37,163 nucleotides of DNA from VFBF01 sp964530695 (GTDB lineage: Bacteria; Pseudomonadota; Alphaproteobacteria; Caulobacterales; Aquidulcibacteraceae): assembly GCA_964530695.1 (NCBI GenBank), contig CAZGYQ010000023.1, forward strand, positions 1-37,163. Reading direction: 5' to 3'. This document shows positions 25,077-33,027 of the stretch, piece by piece. The notes beneath the pieces were generated by a model, which saw only the letters and a list, made by a program, of their open reading frames with translations, searched no databases and was not told the origin of the DNA. A program made the translations under genes and the position numbers. Within the stretch, counting starts at the first letter, position 1. Each line of letters opens with the position of its first letter.

Positions 25077-25985
25077 ATGCGCGCTCTGCTTATCATGGGC
25101 CCGACCGCCAGCGGCAAGTCCGCCCTTGCGCTCGCGCTGGCGGAGCGGATCGGCGGCGAGATCGTCAACGCGGATTCGATGCAGGTCTACGCCGACCTGC
25201 GGGTGCTGACGGCCCGGCCATCGCCCGAAGAAGAGGCGCGCGCGCCGCATCACCTCTACGGGTTCGTCGACGCCGCCGAGCGTTACTCGGTGGGATCGTG
25301 GGTGCGGGCGGCCTCGACGGTGCTGGCGGACATCGACGCGCGCGGGAAAACGCCCATCGTCGCTGGCGGCACGGGGCTCTACTTCAAGGCGCTGACGGAG
25401 GGGCTCGCGGAGATCCCGCCGCCCTCCGCCGAGGTGCGCTCGGAGATCGCCGCGCGCCGCGCGTGCGACGGCGACGCGGCGCTGCACGCCCGGCTCGCAT
25501 CGGTCGATCCCGGCGCTGCTGCGGCGCTTGCGCCCCGTGACGCGTCCCGGATCGTGCGGGCGCTCGAGGTCATGCTGACCACCGGCGTTCCCATCGCCGC
25601 CTGGCGCGAGAATACCGCGCCAGTGCTCGCCGCCGGCGCCTGGGCGGGGTTTGCCCTCCTGCCGCCACGCGCCCCGCTCTACGCGGCCATCGACGCCCGG
25701 TTCGACGCGATGCTCGATGCAGGCGCGCTTGAGGAGGCCCGCACGCTCGCGGCCCGGGGGCTCGATCCGGCGCTGCCGTGCATGAAGGCCCACGGCATGC
25801 CGTGGCTGGGCGCGCATCTGCGCGGGGAAATGACGCTCGCCGACGCCGCGATTCTCGGCCGGCGAGACACCCGCCACTACGCCAAGCGCCAGTTCACGTG
25901 GATCGGAAATCAGATGAAGGACTGGATTCAGGTGGAAGAAGTGCCGATTGAGCGGCGAATTGCGCACGTTCTTGCCCAAAAATAG
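25077..25985 (+). CDS. miaA: tRNA dimethylallyltransferase
   Basis: Adds a dimethylallyl group to A37 of tRNAs that read UNN codons. The 302 aa show the P-loop GPTASGKS at 8-15, NADSMQVYADLRVLTARP, GGTGLYFKALTEGL, and DASRIVRALEV. LPCMKAHG and RRDTRHYAKRQFTW (tRNA-binding) are near the end. GGAGGGCGGGCA precedes the ATG. Lies upstream of ilvB, the common order in alphaproteobacteria. Confidence 0.95.
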   Translation: MRALLIMGPTASGKSALALALAERIGGEIVNADSMQVYADLRVLTARPSPEEEARAPHHLYGFVDAAERYSVGSWVRAASTVLADIDARGKTPIVAGGTGLYFKALTEGLAEIPPPSAEVRSEIAARRACDGDAALHARLASVDPGAAAALAPRDASRIVRALEVMLTTGVPIAAWRENTAPVLAAGAWAGFALLPPRAPLYAAIDARFDAMLDAGALEEARTLAARGLDPALPCMKAHGMPWLGAHLRGEMTLADAAILGRRDTRHYAKRQFTWIGNQMKDWIQVEEVPIERRIAHVLAQK

Positions 25986-25989
25986 GCCA

Positions 25990-26016
25990 TTGACGGCCAT
26001 TGAGGGGCAACATAAT
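25990..26016 (+). promoter_or_regulatory. Possible promoter of the ilvB leader transcript
   Basis: TTGACG at 25990-25995 and CATAAT at 26011-26016 (5 of 6 to the -10 consensus) stand 15 bp apart, a short spacer. Transcription would start near 26022, about 20 bp before the leader peptide. Confidence 0.35.
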
Positions 26017-26043
26017 CTCCATTCGTTCAGGGAAGAACCGTCC

Positions 26044-26094
26044 ATGAAATCCGAAACACGACTTGTAGTCACAGAGCGCCGCGAAGGACCCTGA
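26044..26094 (+). CDS. ilv attenuator leader peptide
   Basis: A 16-codon ORF (MKSETRLVVTERREGP, then TGA) just upstream of the terminator before ilvB. Codons 7-9 are Leu-Val-Val (CTT GTA GTC), the control amino acids for branched-chain synthesis. The stop lies inside the first hairpin, as in classical leader peptides. Ribosome site AGGGAAG is present though a little distant. Confidence 0.6.
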   Translation: MKSETRLVVTERREGP

Positions 26095-26150
26095 AGAAGG
26101 TCCAAACAGCGGCGCATGCGAACAGGGGCCCAAAAGGCCCCTTTTTCTTT
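26076..26150 (+). promoter_or_regulatory. Transcription attenuator of ilvB
   Basis: Hairpin 1 is GCGCCGC (26076-26082) with GCGGCGC (26109-26115), with inner GGACC (26086-26090) with GGTCC (26099-26103). The terminator is at 26124-26150. GGTCC can instead pair with GGGCC at 26126-26130 (one G-U pair), which would break the terminator and act as antiterminator. Slow translation of the Leu-Val-Val codons would favour it, while fast translation would let the terminator form. Attenuation of Caulobacter ilvBN is known; this is a reading of the folding, not tested. Confidence 0.6.
26124..26150 (+). terminator. Rho-independent terminator of the ilv attenuator
   Basis: Stem AGGGGCC (26124-26130) with GGCCCCT (26136-26142), 5-nt loop, followed by a T-rich run (TTTTTCTTT, 26142-26150). 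It lies before the ilvB coding start. Confidence 0.8.
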
Positions 26151-26211
26151 GTCCGTTTCACACTCGATGGCCCCCGGCGTGGTAACCGGGGCCGAACCCC
26201 GGAGAACCGCC

Positions 26212-27996
26212 GTGGATGGCGCTCAAGTGATGGATCCAGAGGCAATGACGGAGACGATGTCGGGCGCCGAGATCGTCGTGCGCGCGCTGATCGATCAGGG
26301 CGTTACGGACCTGTTCGGCTATCCGGGCGGCGCGGTGCTGCCGATCTACGATGCGCTCTTCAACGAACCGCGCCTGCGCCACATCCTGGTGCGCCACGAG
26401 CAGGGCGCGGGCCACGCGGGCGAGGGATACGCGCGCTCGACGGGCAAGCCCGGGGTGGTGCTCGTCACCAGCGGACCGGGCGCGACAAATGTGGTGACGC
26501 CGCTGGCGGATGCGCTGCTCGATTCCATTCCGCTCGTGGTGCTGTGCGGCCAGGTGCCGACGCATCTCATCGGCTCGGATGCGTTCCAGGAATGCGACAC
26601 CGTCGGCATCACGCGCTCGTGCACCAAGCACAACTGGCTCGTGAAGGACGTGAACGACCTCGCGCGCATCATCCATGAGGCGTTTCACGTGGCGACGAGC
26701 GGGCGACCGGGGCCCGTCGTGGTCGACATTCCCAAGGACGTGCAGTTCGCCATCGGCAGATATGTCGGGCCCAAGGGCGTGCGCCCGAAAACCTATCATC
26801 CCGCGCACGACGCGGACCCGCGCCAGATCGAGCAGGCTGTTGACCTCATGGCGCTGGCGAAGCGGCCGGTGTTCTACACCGGCGGCGGCGTCATCAACGC
26901 CGGGCCGGATGCGTGCGCGGACCTGCGCGCGCTGGTGGAGGAAACCGGCTTTCCGATCACCTCGACATTGATGGGGCTCGGCGCGTTCCCGGCGTCCTCG
27001 CCGCAATGGCTCGGCATGCTCGGCATGCACGGCAGCTGGGAAGCCAATCACGCGATGCACGATTGCGATCTGATGATCTGCATCGGCGCGCGCTTCGACG
27101 ATCGGGTGACGGGTCGTCTCGACGCATTTTCGCCGGGCTCGACCAAGATCCACATCGATGTCGATCCGTCATCGATCAACAAGAACGTGCTGGTGGACCT
27201 GGGGATCGTTGCGGACGCGGGCGCAGCGCTCAAGGGCCTGCTCGCGGGCTGGCGGCGGCGCAATGCCAAGCCCTCGGCCTCTGCGCTGAAACCGTGGCTG
27301 GCGCAGATCGAGGCGTGGACGGCGCGCAAGTGCTTCGCCTATCGGGCCGACGACAAGATCATCAAACCGCAATACGCCATCGAGCGTCTGTTCGCGCTGA
27401 CGAAGGACCGCGACGTCTACGTCACCACGGAAGTCGGCCAGCACCAGATGTGGGCGGCGCAGTTCTTCCACTTCGACAAGCCGAACCGCTGGATGACGTC
27501 GGGCGGGCTGGGCACCATGGGCTACGGACTGCCTGCGGCCGTCGGCGTGCAGGCCGCGCACCCGGACGCGCTGGTCATCGACATCGCGGGCGAGGCGAGC
27601 GTGCAGATGACGATGCAGGAGATGTCGACGGCCGTGCAGTACGGCCTGCCGATCAAGATCTTCATCCTCAACAACGAGTGGATGGGCATGGTGCGCCAGT
27701 GGCAGCAGCTACTGCACGGCGAACGCTATTCGCAATCCTATTCGCAGGCGTTGCCGGACTTCGTGAAACTGGCCGAGGCCTACGGCGGCGTCGGACTGCG
27801 CGCCGATACGCCGGACGAACTCGACGCGAAGATCATGCAGATGATCGATACTCCCATGCCGGTCATCTTCGATTGCCGCGTGGCGAAGGAAGAGAACTGC
27901 TATCCGATGATCCCGTCCGGCAAGGCGCACAACGAGATGCTTCTGCCGGGCGATGTCGGCGCGACCATTGGCGATGAAGGCAAGATGCTGGTGTGA
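26212..27996 (+). CDS. ilvB: Acetolactate synthase, large catalytic subunit
   Basis: Makes acetolactate and acetohydroxybutyrate from pyruvate, the first common step to Val, Leu and Ile. TPP, FAD and Mg dependent. From this start the protein is 594 aa. It has LFGYPGGAVLPIYDAL with HEQGAGHAGEGYAR (catalytic Glu), PLVVLCGQV, GWRRR, and MTSGGLGTMGYGLPAA. The TPP-metal segment reads DIAGEASVQM...LNNEWMGM, with Glu where GDx is usual. GTG at 26212 has GGAG at 7-bp spacing; ATGs at 26230 and 26245 are alternatives. No ilvN follows: the next gene is convergent, its stop 3 bp away. Confidence 0.93.
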   Translation: MDGAQVMDPEAMTETMSGAEIVVRALIDQGVTDLFGYPGGAVLPIYDALFNEPRLRHILVRHEQGAGHAGEGYARSTGKPGVVLVTSGPGATNVVTPLADALLDSIPLVVLCGQVPTHLIGSDAFQECDTVGITRSCTKHNWLVKDVNDLARIIHEAFHVATSGRPGPVVVDIPKDVQFAIGRYVGPKGVRPKTYHPAHDADPRQIEQAVDLMALAKRPVFYTGGGVINAGPDACADLRALVEETGFPITSTLMGLGAFPASSPQWLGMLGMHGSWEANHAMHDCDLMICIGARFDDRVTGRLDAFSPGSTKIHIDVDPSSINKNVLVDLGIVADAGAALKGLLAGWRRRNAKPSASALKPWLAQIEAWTARKCFAYRADDKIIKPQYAIERLFALTKDRDVYVTTEVGQHQMWAAQFFHFDKPNRWMTSGGLGTMGYGLPAAVGVQAAHPDALVIDIAGEASVQMTMQEMSTAVQYGLPIKIFILNNEWMGMVRQWQQLLHGERYSQSYSQALPDFVKLAEAYGGVGLRADTPDELDAKIMQMIDTPMPVIFDCRVAKEENCYPMIPSGKAHNEMLLPGDVGATIGDEGKMLV

Positions 27997-27999
27997 TCG

Positions 28000-28431
28000 C
28001 TACTTGAGGGCGAGCGCGTCGCGCAGGCTCTCGGCGCCGCCATTCACATGGTCGCCGTGGATTTCGCGGACCACCACTTTGGCGAGCTCGGGCGTCAGCG
28101 CTTTCCGAAAAGCGCCGAGCGCGCGCGGGGACGCGGCCACGATCAGCTCATCGAAATCGCCGCGCGCGCGGTGTGATTCCAGAAGCGCCGCATAGCCTTC
28201 GATGAACTTGTCTTCCAAGCGCCGCTCGGGGTCCGTCTCCGGGGAGGCGCCGCTGCGCCGTTCGCCGAGGCTTTCATGCACGCGGGTGGCGCGGTCATCG
28301 AAGTCCGGCTTGTGCGGCCCTTCGCGACGTGCGCCATCGACTTCGACGAGTATGCGCGGCGCGCCGTCGTAGGTGAACGCCCGGGCCGACGCGCCGTTGA
28401 ATGTCGCCACCCACTGCTTTTCCTGCCGCAT
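28000..28431 (-). CDS. Host attachment protein family (eRF1-like)
   Basis: A 143-aa soluble protein of the Host_attach family. It opens WVATFNGASARAFTYDG. LEDKFIEGYAALLESHRARGDFDELIVAASPRALGAFRKAL is the typical core, and it ends VVVREIHGDHVNGGAESLRDAL. The family is named after a plant-attachment gene of rhizobia-like bacteria and resembles archaeal eRF1/Pelota domain 1; role not established. CGGAG precedes the ATG. Ends 3 bp from ilvB tail to tail. Confidence 0.82.
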   Translation of the reverse strand: MRQEKQWVATFNGASARAFTYDGAPRILVEVDGARREGPHKPDFDDRATRVHESLGERRSGASPETDPERRLEDKFIEGYAALLESHRARGDFDELIVAASPRALGAFRKALTPELAKVVVREIHGDHVNGGAESLRDALALK

Positions 28432-28543
28432 GGTCGAACTCCGGTCTGCTCACGCGCGAACACGCCGCCTGCCGCTCGCGATCAAGTCAGCCGCATCGCC
28501 CCGACGACGCAGCGCGTCATCAAGGCGATGCGAGCCAGGCGCC

Positions 28544-28849
28544 TCAGTGCTTGGCCTTGCGTTGTGTCAGCGCAAGGCCGACCAGCGCAACCGCCGCCGC
28601 GACGATCGCCGCGGTCGCCGCCGGATGTTCGCGCACTTCCTCGCCGATCTTCTTGGCGGCGGCCTGCGACTGCGCCTTGGCTTGTTCGGCGAGTTCGACG
28701 GCGCTGTGCATGAGCGCCGCGGCGGATTTCGACAGGGCGTCGCCGGCGTCCTCGCCCACATGCTTGGTCATGCTCTTGAGACTGCGCACGACATCGCCGT
28801 ACGCGTCGCCGACGTCGTCCTGGATATCCTTGATATCGACGGTTTTCAT
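28544..28849 (-). CDS. ElaB/YqjD (DUF883)-like membrane-anchored protein
   Basis: A 101-aa protein with a charged, Ala-rich helical N-terminal part (about 1-72, KKIGEEVREHPAAT near its end), one C-terminal membrane helix (about 75-94, AAIVAAAVALVGLAL) and a short basic tail (TQRKAKH). That layout is typical of DUF883/ElaB proteins, tail-anchored and in E. coli ribosome associated in stationary phase. GGAGCGGAG stands before the ATG. Confidence 0.7.
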   Translation of the reverse strand: MKTVDIKDIQDDVGDAYGDVVRSLKSMTKHVGEDAGDALSKSAAALMHSAVELAEQAKAQSQAAAKKIGEEVREHPAATAAIVAAAVALVGLALTQRKAKH

Positions 28850-28900
28850 CGCTCCGCTCCGTTGCTGCCGTTGATCGACGGGACGTCAACCAAAGACAGT

Positions 28901-28933
28901 TTATGTGGGAACCGCGTTGATTGAGGTCAACGC
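28901..28933 (-). promoter_or_regulatory. Possible promoter with inverted repeat before the DUF883-like gene
   Basis: On the minus strand TTGACC (28930-28925), then 17-18 nt, then ACATAA/CACATA near 28906-28901, about 50 bp before the start at 28849. A 7-bp inverted repeat, GCGTTGA (28914-28920) and TCAACGC (28927-28933), covers the -35. Pattern only. Confidence 0.3.
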
Positions 28934-28978
28934 CCAGCGCCCACACGCGTCGCGCACATTAATCCGCCGCAATGTGCG

Positions 28979-30493
28979 TCATTTATTGGAAAAACCAAGC
29001 GCGCGCGACATCAGGTGAAAGATCACATTCTGCTCCAGCGTGCCGGAGAAATTCTCGTCGCCTGGCCCCCACGCGTAGAGCGGCACGTCTTCGCCGCCGT
29101 GTGTCTCTGATCGCAGCGGCACCAGCGATTGCTGGAGGAAACCCTGCGCGGCTGTGTCGACGCCGCTGAGATCCGGGCGCTGCTGGGCGCCGGCCTGAAC
29201 GCCGGCGGCGACCGCGCCGGGACCGTTCGCGTAGCCGAGCGTTGTGTAGGGGCGACCATCCGTCCCCAGCGCAAGGCCTTCCCCGTCGCTGTTGGTGGAC
29301 AGCCCGAGGATCGGCGTGCCTCGGCGCGCATATCCCGAGATCGTGAGCGTGTGGCTGTGGTCGGCGGTGACGATGATCAACGTATCTTTGCGATCGGTCA
29401 TTTCGAGCGCCGTGCGGATGGCTTCATCCATCGCGACGGCTTCGGAAAGCGCCTCGCCCGCGCGGCCCTCGTGGTGGGCGTGGTCGATCCGGCCGCCTTC
29501 GACCATCAGCACGTAGCCATCCGCATCCAGCGAGACCCGCCGGATCGCCGCGGCGGTCAGTTGCGCAAGCGAGGGTTCGCCGCCAGCGTCGCGGGCGCGA
29601 TCGTTCTCGTAGGCCATGTGCGAGGGCGAGAAGAGGCCGAGGACGCGGGCGGTGCTGTCGGCGGGAAGCTCGGCAAGCTGAGATGTATTCCACACAAAAA
29701 CGCTGTCGGGACGCGCAGCCCATTCGGCGGTGAGATTGCGGCCATCGGCGCGCAGGCCCTTGATCGCGGGCGTTTCAGGGTCAGCGACGGTGTTGGGCAG
29801 AAAGTTCGCGCGGCCGCCGCCGAGCGCGATTTCAAGTCCGTCGCCGGCGGGCCACTCGACGAGCTGGCGCGCGATGTCTGCGCAGGGCGCGCCACCGTCG
29901 TGCGCGACGGCGACATCGTTCTCCCAGTCGCGATTGGGAGTGTGCGCATAGACGGACGCCGGCGTGGCATGGGTGATCCGCGCCGTGGAGACAACGCCGG
30001 TGGCGAGGCCGGCTTCCTCGGCGATCTCGAAGATCGTGCGGGCGGTGTTGTTCGCCACATCGCCGCAGGCGTTGCGCCGCGCGGCCGATGCGAGGCCCAC
30101 GCCGCCGCCGCGAGTCTTGACGCCAGCGACTATCGCGGTCGCGGTGGAGGCGGATTCTGAGATCTGCAGGTCGTGGCTGTAGGTGCGCGAGAACGCCGTG
30201 TGCGGGAAGGTGTCCATCGTGAGCTGGTTGCTCTCGCCATCCCGCCCCGCGCGCTGGCCCGCGTAGATGCGTGTGGCGGTGACGGTCGAGATGCCCATGC
30301 CGTCGCCGATGAACACGATGACGTTGCGCGCGCGCTCGGTAGACGGGGCGGCCGCTGCGCGTGCGGCGCCGGCGACGAAGTAGGCGTCCTGGCTCTGCGG
30401 GGGCGCCGACAGGTGTTGCGCGGATGGGACCGTCGCACAGGCGCCAAGGGCCATTCCTGCCGTGGTGAGAAGGGTGGCGAGCTTGATGCGCAT
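28979..30493 (-). CDS. phoA: Lipoprotein alkaline phosphatase
   Basis: A 504-aa alkaline phosphatase. The N-terminus is a lipoprotein signal with lipobox LGAC (C19), so the enzyme is probably anchored in the outer membrane or periplasm. Metal site FIGDGMG at 61-67 (D64), phosphoserine in ISESASTATA (S114), then VEGGRIDHAHHEG and TADHSHT for the zinc ligands. The order matches the PhoA family, in the form with Glu before the nucleophile. Gene symbol is by family. No Pho box was seen in the 61 bp upstream. Confidence 0.9.
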   Translation of the reverse strand: MRIKLATLLTTAGMALGACATVPSAQHLSAPPQSQDAYFVAGAARAAAAPSTERARNVIVFIGDGMGISTVTATRIYAGQRAGRDGESNQLTMDTFPHTAFSRTYSHDLQISESASTATAIVAGVKTRGGGVGLASAARRNACGDVANNTARTIFEIAEEAGLATGVVSTARITHATPASVYAHTPNRDWENDVAVAHDGGAPCADIARQLVEWPAGDGLEIALGGGRANFLPNTVADPETPAIKGLRADGRNLTAEWAARPDSVFVWNTSQLAELPADSTARVLGLFSPSHMAYENDRARDAGGEPSLAQLTAAAIRRVSLDADGYVLMVEGGRIDHAHHEGRAGEALSEAVAMDEAIRTALEMTDRKDTLIIVTADHSHTLTISGYARRGTPILGLSTNSDGEGLALGTDGRPYTTLGYANGPGAVAAGVQAGAQQRPDLSGVDTAAQGFLQQSLVPLRSETHGGEDVPLYAWGPGDENFSGTLEQNVIFHLMSRALGFSNK

Positions 30494-30554
30494 CGTAGTC
30501 TCCGTCAGGACGAGTCCGAAGCCTGATAGACGCGATGCTTCGCCGAAGAAAGCG

Positions 30555-31565
30555 TCAGATTGTGTCGCTTTTGTTTCGGGCTGCGCGATCGGCCGTGTCG
30601 CGCTGGACGCTCGCGCCTGTGAGCCCGAGCTCTTGTGACGTTATGACGACAAGTTGACCCGAACTCGCAAGCGCCTCGGCGATGTTCTGCCGCGTCTGCA
30701 TTTCGAGCATCGTCAGGAGGGCTGCGGTGGACGCGGGTTCGCGGCCCTTGAAGGCGTCGGCGAGCTGGTCGAGTTGCTGCGGCCGCAGGCTGAGCACGCC
30801 CGGCGCGCGCGCGACGGTGCGCACCGCGCCTTGGGGCTGCGTGGTCGGAAGCGCCTGCGCGTGATCGGTTGATGCGCCCGCGACGGTCGGCGGCGCGATC
30901 ATGCCGGAGGCGAGCGCCGCGAAGTGATCCTCGGCCTCCGCGTAGGTGAAGCTCGCCGTGTGGAAATTCACGCCGAGCGCGAGGCCGGCCTCGCCGACCT
31001 CATCGCCATCCGCTTCCGCCTTCCGCAGGTGCGCGACCACGGCGTTCTCGACGTCGTGCAGCGAACCGCGCAGGACTTCGTCCTGGCGCCTGCCGATCTC
31101 CGCGCGGAAGGCGCTGTGAATGCGCGTCTCCAGCGCGAGGCTGAAATCGTCGAGCTGGTAGACGTACTTCAGAAGGTCGCGGTTGAGGCTGAACTGCACG
31201 CGCGCCTCGACGATGAGGCGGTGCCCGTCCGAGGTGGTCGCGGCGAAGGGCAGCGGCACGCAGTACTGCGGACGCAGGTTGATCGAGCCGGTCCTCGGGT
31301 CGATGAGCTGCCCGGCGCGGCGTTGCCCGGTGGCGGGATCGAACGCGACGTATTCAAGCTTCGGCGCCTCGGGACCTTTGACGATCGCCTCTTCGTAGTC
31401 CCACAGCACGCCGCGGCCGTGGAGCGCGCGTTTGAAGCCGTCCTCGTTGTGGGTCATGTAGGTGCGGTCGGTGCGCGCGATGTAATAGCGCCGGAAGGCG
31501 TAGACGCCGACCGCCAGAAGCACGAGGGCGAGAAGGCCAAGTCCGATCAAGACAAGCGTGGTCAT
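30555..31565 (-). CDS. SPFH/Band 7-domain membrane protein
   Basis: A 336-aa protein. One membrane helix near the N-terminus (about 2-24, LVLIGLGLLALVLLAVGVYAF) is followed by an SPFH domain. This has INLRPQYCVPLPFAATTSDGHRLIVEARVQFSLN, KYVYQLDDFSLALETRIHSAFRAEIGRR and GLALGVNFHTASFTYAE. The C-terminus is helical and Gln/Ala-rich. A stomatin or prohibitin-like scaffold, distinct from HflK and HflC. Start 31565 has GGGGGG upstream; M1 at 31604 is in the wrong context. Confidence 0.82.
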   Translation of the reverse strand: MTTLVLIGLGLLALVLLAVGVYAFRRYYIARTDRTYMTHNEDGFKRALHGRGVLWDYEEAIVKGPEAPKLEYVAFDPATGQRRAGQLIDPRTGSINLRPQYCVPLPFAATTSDGHRLIVEARVQFSLNRDLLKYVYQLDDFSLALETRIHSAFRAEIGRRQDEVLRGSLHDVENAVVAHLRKAEADGDEVGEAGLALGVNFHTASFTYAEAEDHFAALASGMIAPPTVAGASTDHAQALPTTQPQGAVRTVARAPGVLSLRPQQLDQLADAFKGREPASTAALLTMLEMQTRQNIAEALASSGQLVVITSQELGLTGASVQRDTADRAARNKSDTI

Positions 31566-31740
31566 TGAACCCCCCGGGGTTTCGAGCGCCGTTCGCCCAG
31601 CCATCTATAGGCCGGTCGGCGCGCCCGTGCACCGGAAAGTCGTGATGCGCGAGTCGATGGGGCGCCTACCCGGCGCGGTAGAGGGCGAACTCTTCCGCGA
31701 AAGCGCGCGGCCGCGCCTGACGGACGGCGTGCGCCCGCGA

Positions 31741-32214
31741 TCAGTCTGCCCGGCGCCCGCGCCGCGCGGCGCCCGGTCCTGGATGTGTCTCCACGGCGCG
31801 CGGATCGACCGCCTCGCCGCAGACCGAACAGGTCGTGACCGGACGGAAGTCATGGCCGCAGGTCTTGTGGCGGCGCAGCAGCGGAGGCCCCTTGCGGCCC
31901 GCATAGTGGGCGTCTCCCCAGTGCGCGAGCGCGAGAATGGCGGGGTAGAGGCCAAGGCCCTTCTCGGTCAGCCGGTATTCGTACCGGGGCGGATTGTCCT
32001 GGTAGAGCGTCTTGGCGAGCACACCTTCCTCGACCAGGTGCGCCAGCCGCTCGGCCAGCACCTGACGCGCGATCCCGAGATTTTCCCTGAAATCGTCGAA
32101 GCGGCGCACTTTCAGGAACGCCTCGCGGAGCACCAGCAACGTCCAGCGATCGCCAATGACGGCGAGGGCCCGCGCGAGCGAGCATGGTTCATTGGCGAGA
32201 TTGTCCCAGCGCAT
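31741..32214 (-). CDS. HxlR-family transcriptional regulator
   Basis: A 157-aa winged-helix regulator of the HxlR type, dimeric and often a sensor of electrophiles or redox stress. Signature NEPCSLARALAVIGDRWTLLVLREAF (conserved Cys), then RRFDDFRENLGIARQVLAERLAHLVEEGVL and YRLTEKGLGLYP. The C-terminus adds a likely zinc-ribbon (CGHDFRPVTTCSVCGEAV). It is divergent from an SDR gene, and a perfect inverted repeat lies in the shared region. Start 32214 fits the family; a longer frame is the shadow of the SDR gene. Confidence 0.92.
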   Translation of the reverse strand: MRWDNLANEPCSLARALAVIGDRWTLLVLREAFLKVRRFDDFRENLGIARQVLAERLAHLVEEGVLAKTLYQDNPPRYEYRLTEKGLGLYPAILALAHWGDAHYAGRKGPPLLRRHKTCGHDFRPVTTCSVCGEAVDPRAVETHPGPGAARRGRRAD

Positions 32215-32229
32215 GGCGCATTCTAGCCG

Positions 32230-32258
32230 TTGACTAAGTCTTGTTTCAAGACTTACAT
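32230..32258 (+). promoter_or_regulatory. SDR promoter overlapped by HxlR operator
   Basis: TTGACT (32230-32235), 17-bp spacer, TTACAT (32253-32258). A perfect 9-bp inverted repeat, TAAGTCTTG (32235-32243) and CAAGACTTA (32247-32255) with a 3-nt spacer, fills the space between the -35 and -10. A repressor bound there would block the promoter. The divergent HxlR gene starts 21 bp away, so this is most simply its operator, with autorepression likely. Confidence 0.7.
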
Positions 32259-32280
32259 CGCGGCAATCTGGGAGGAACAC

Positions 32281-33027
32281 ATGGTGCAGGCGCGCAACGC
32301 GACGGCGGCGGTAATCGGAGCGGGGGATTATATCGGCGCGGCCATCGCGCGGCGGTTCGCGGCCGAAGGCTACACTGTCGTCGCCGGACGACGCTCCGAG
32401 GACAAGCTTGCGCCTCTGAAAGCGGCCATCGAGGTTGAGGGTGGGCGCTGTGTGACGCGTGCGCTGGATGCGCGCAAGGAGGACGATATCGCGGCGTTTC
32501 TCGATGCGGCGGAGGCCGTCGCGCCGCTGGAGGTCGTGATCTTCAATGTCGGCGCAAACGTGCGTTTTCCGCTGCTGGAGACGACGGAGCGGGTGTTTCG
32601 CAAGGTCTGGGAGATGGCGTGCTACGGCGGCTTTCTCACGGGCCGTGAAGCGGCGCGCATCATGCTCCCGCGCGGCAAGGGTTCGATCTTCTTCACCGGC
32701 GCCACGGCCAGCGTGCGCGGCGGCGCCGGCTACGCCGCCTTCGCCAGCGCCAAGGCGGGTCTGCGCGTGATGGCGCAAAGCATGGCGCGCGAACTCGGAC
32801 CAAAGGGTCTGCACGTGGCGCATCTCGTCATCGACGCGGGCGTGGACACGGCGTTCGTGCGTGAGCGCATCCGCGAGGCGCGCGGCGCCGATGTGCTCGC
32901 GAATTTGCCGGAAGACACGTTGATGAATCCGGCGTCCATCGCCGAAGCGTACTGGCGCCTGCACACGCAGACCCGTGACGCCTGGACCCACGAACTTGAT
33001 CTCAGACCCTACGCGGAGACATGGTGA
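32281..33027 (+). CDS. Atypical short-chain dehydrogenase/reductase
   Basis: A 248-aa SDR. NAD(P)-binding GAGDYIGAAIARRF at 13-26 (instead of TGxxxGIG), NVGAN at 89-93. In the catalytic stretch GYAAFASAKAGLR the Tyr of YxxxK is Phe (F154) with K158 kept, and the catalytic Ser place is ATAS. The C-terminal phrase GPKGLHVAHLVIDAGVDT marks a known subgroup. Substrate unknown. GGGAGGAACAC precedes the ATG at 32281. Controlled by the HxlR operator and followed within 6 bp by a DsbA-fold gene. Confidence 0.87.
   Translation: MVQARNATAAVIGAGDYIGAAIARRFAAEGYTVVAGRRSEDKLAPLKAAIEVEGGRCVTRALDARKEDDIAAFLDAAEAVAPLEVVIFNVGANVRFPLLETTERVFRKVWEMACYGGFLTGREAARIMLPRGKGSIFFTGATASVRGGAGYAAFASAKAGLRVMAQSMARELGPKGLHVAHLVIDAGVDTAFVRERIREARGADVLANLPEDTLMNPASIAEAYWRLHTQTRDAWTHELDLRPYAETW

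Noticed and set aside
30494..30554. Pho box before the alkaline phosphatase
   Set aside because: No pair of CTGTCAT-like repeats in the short upstream region.
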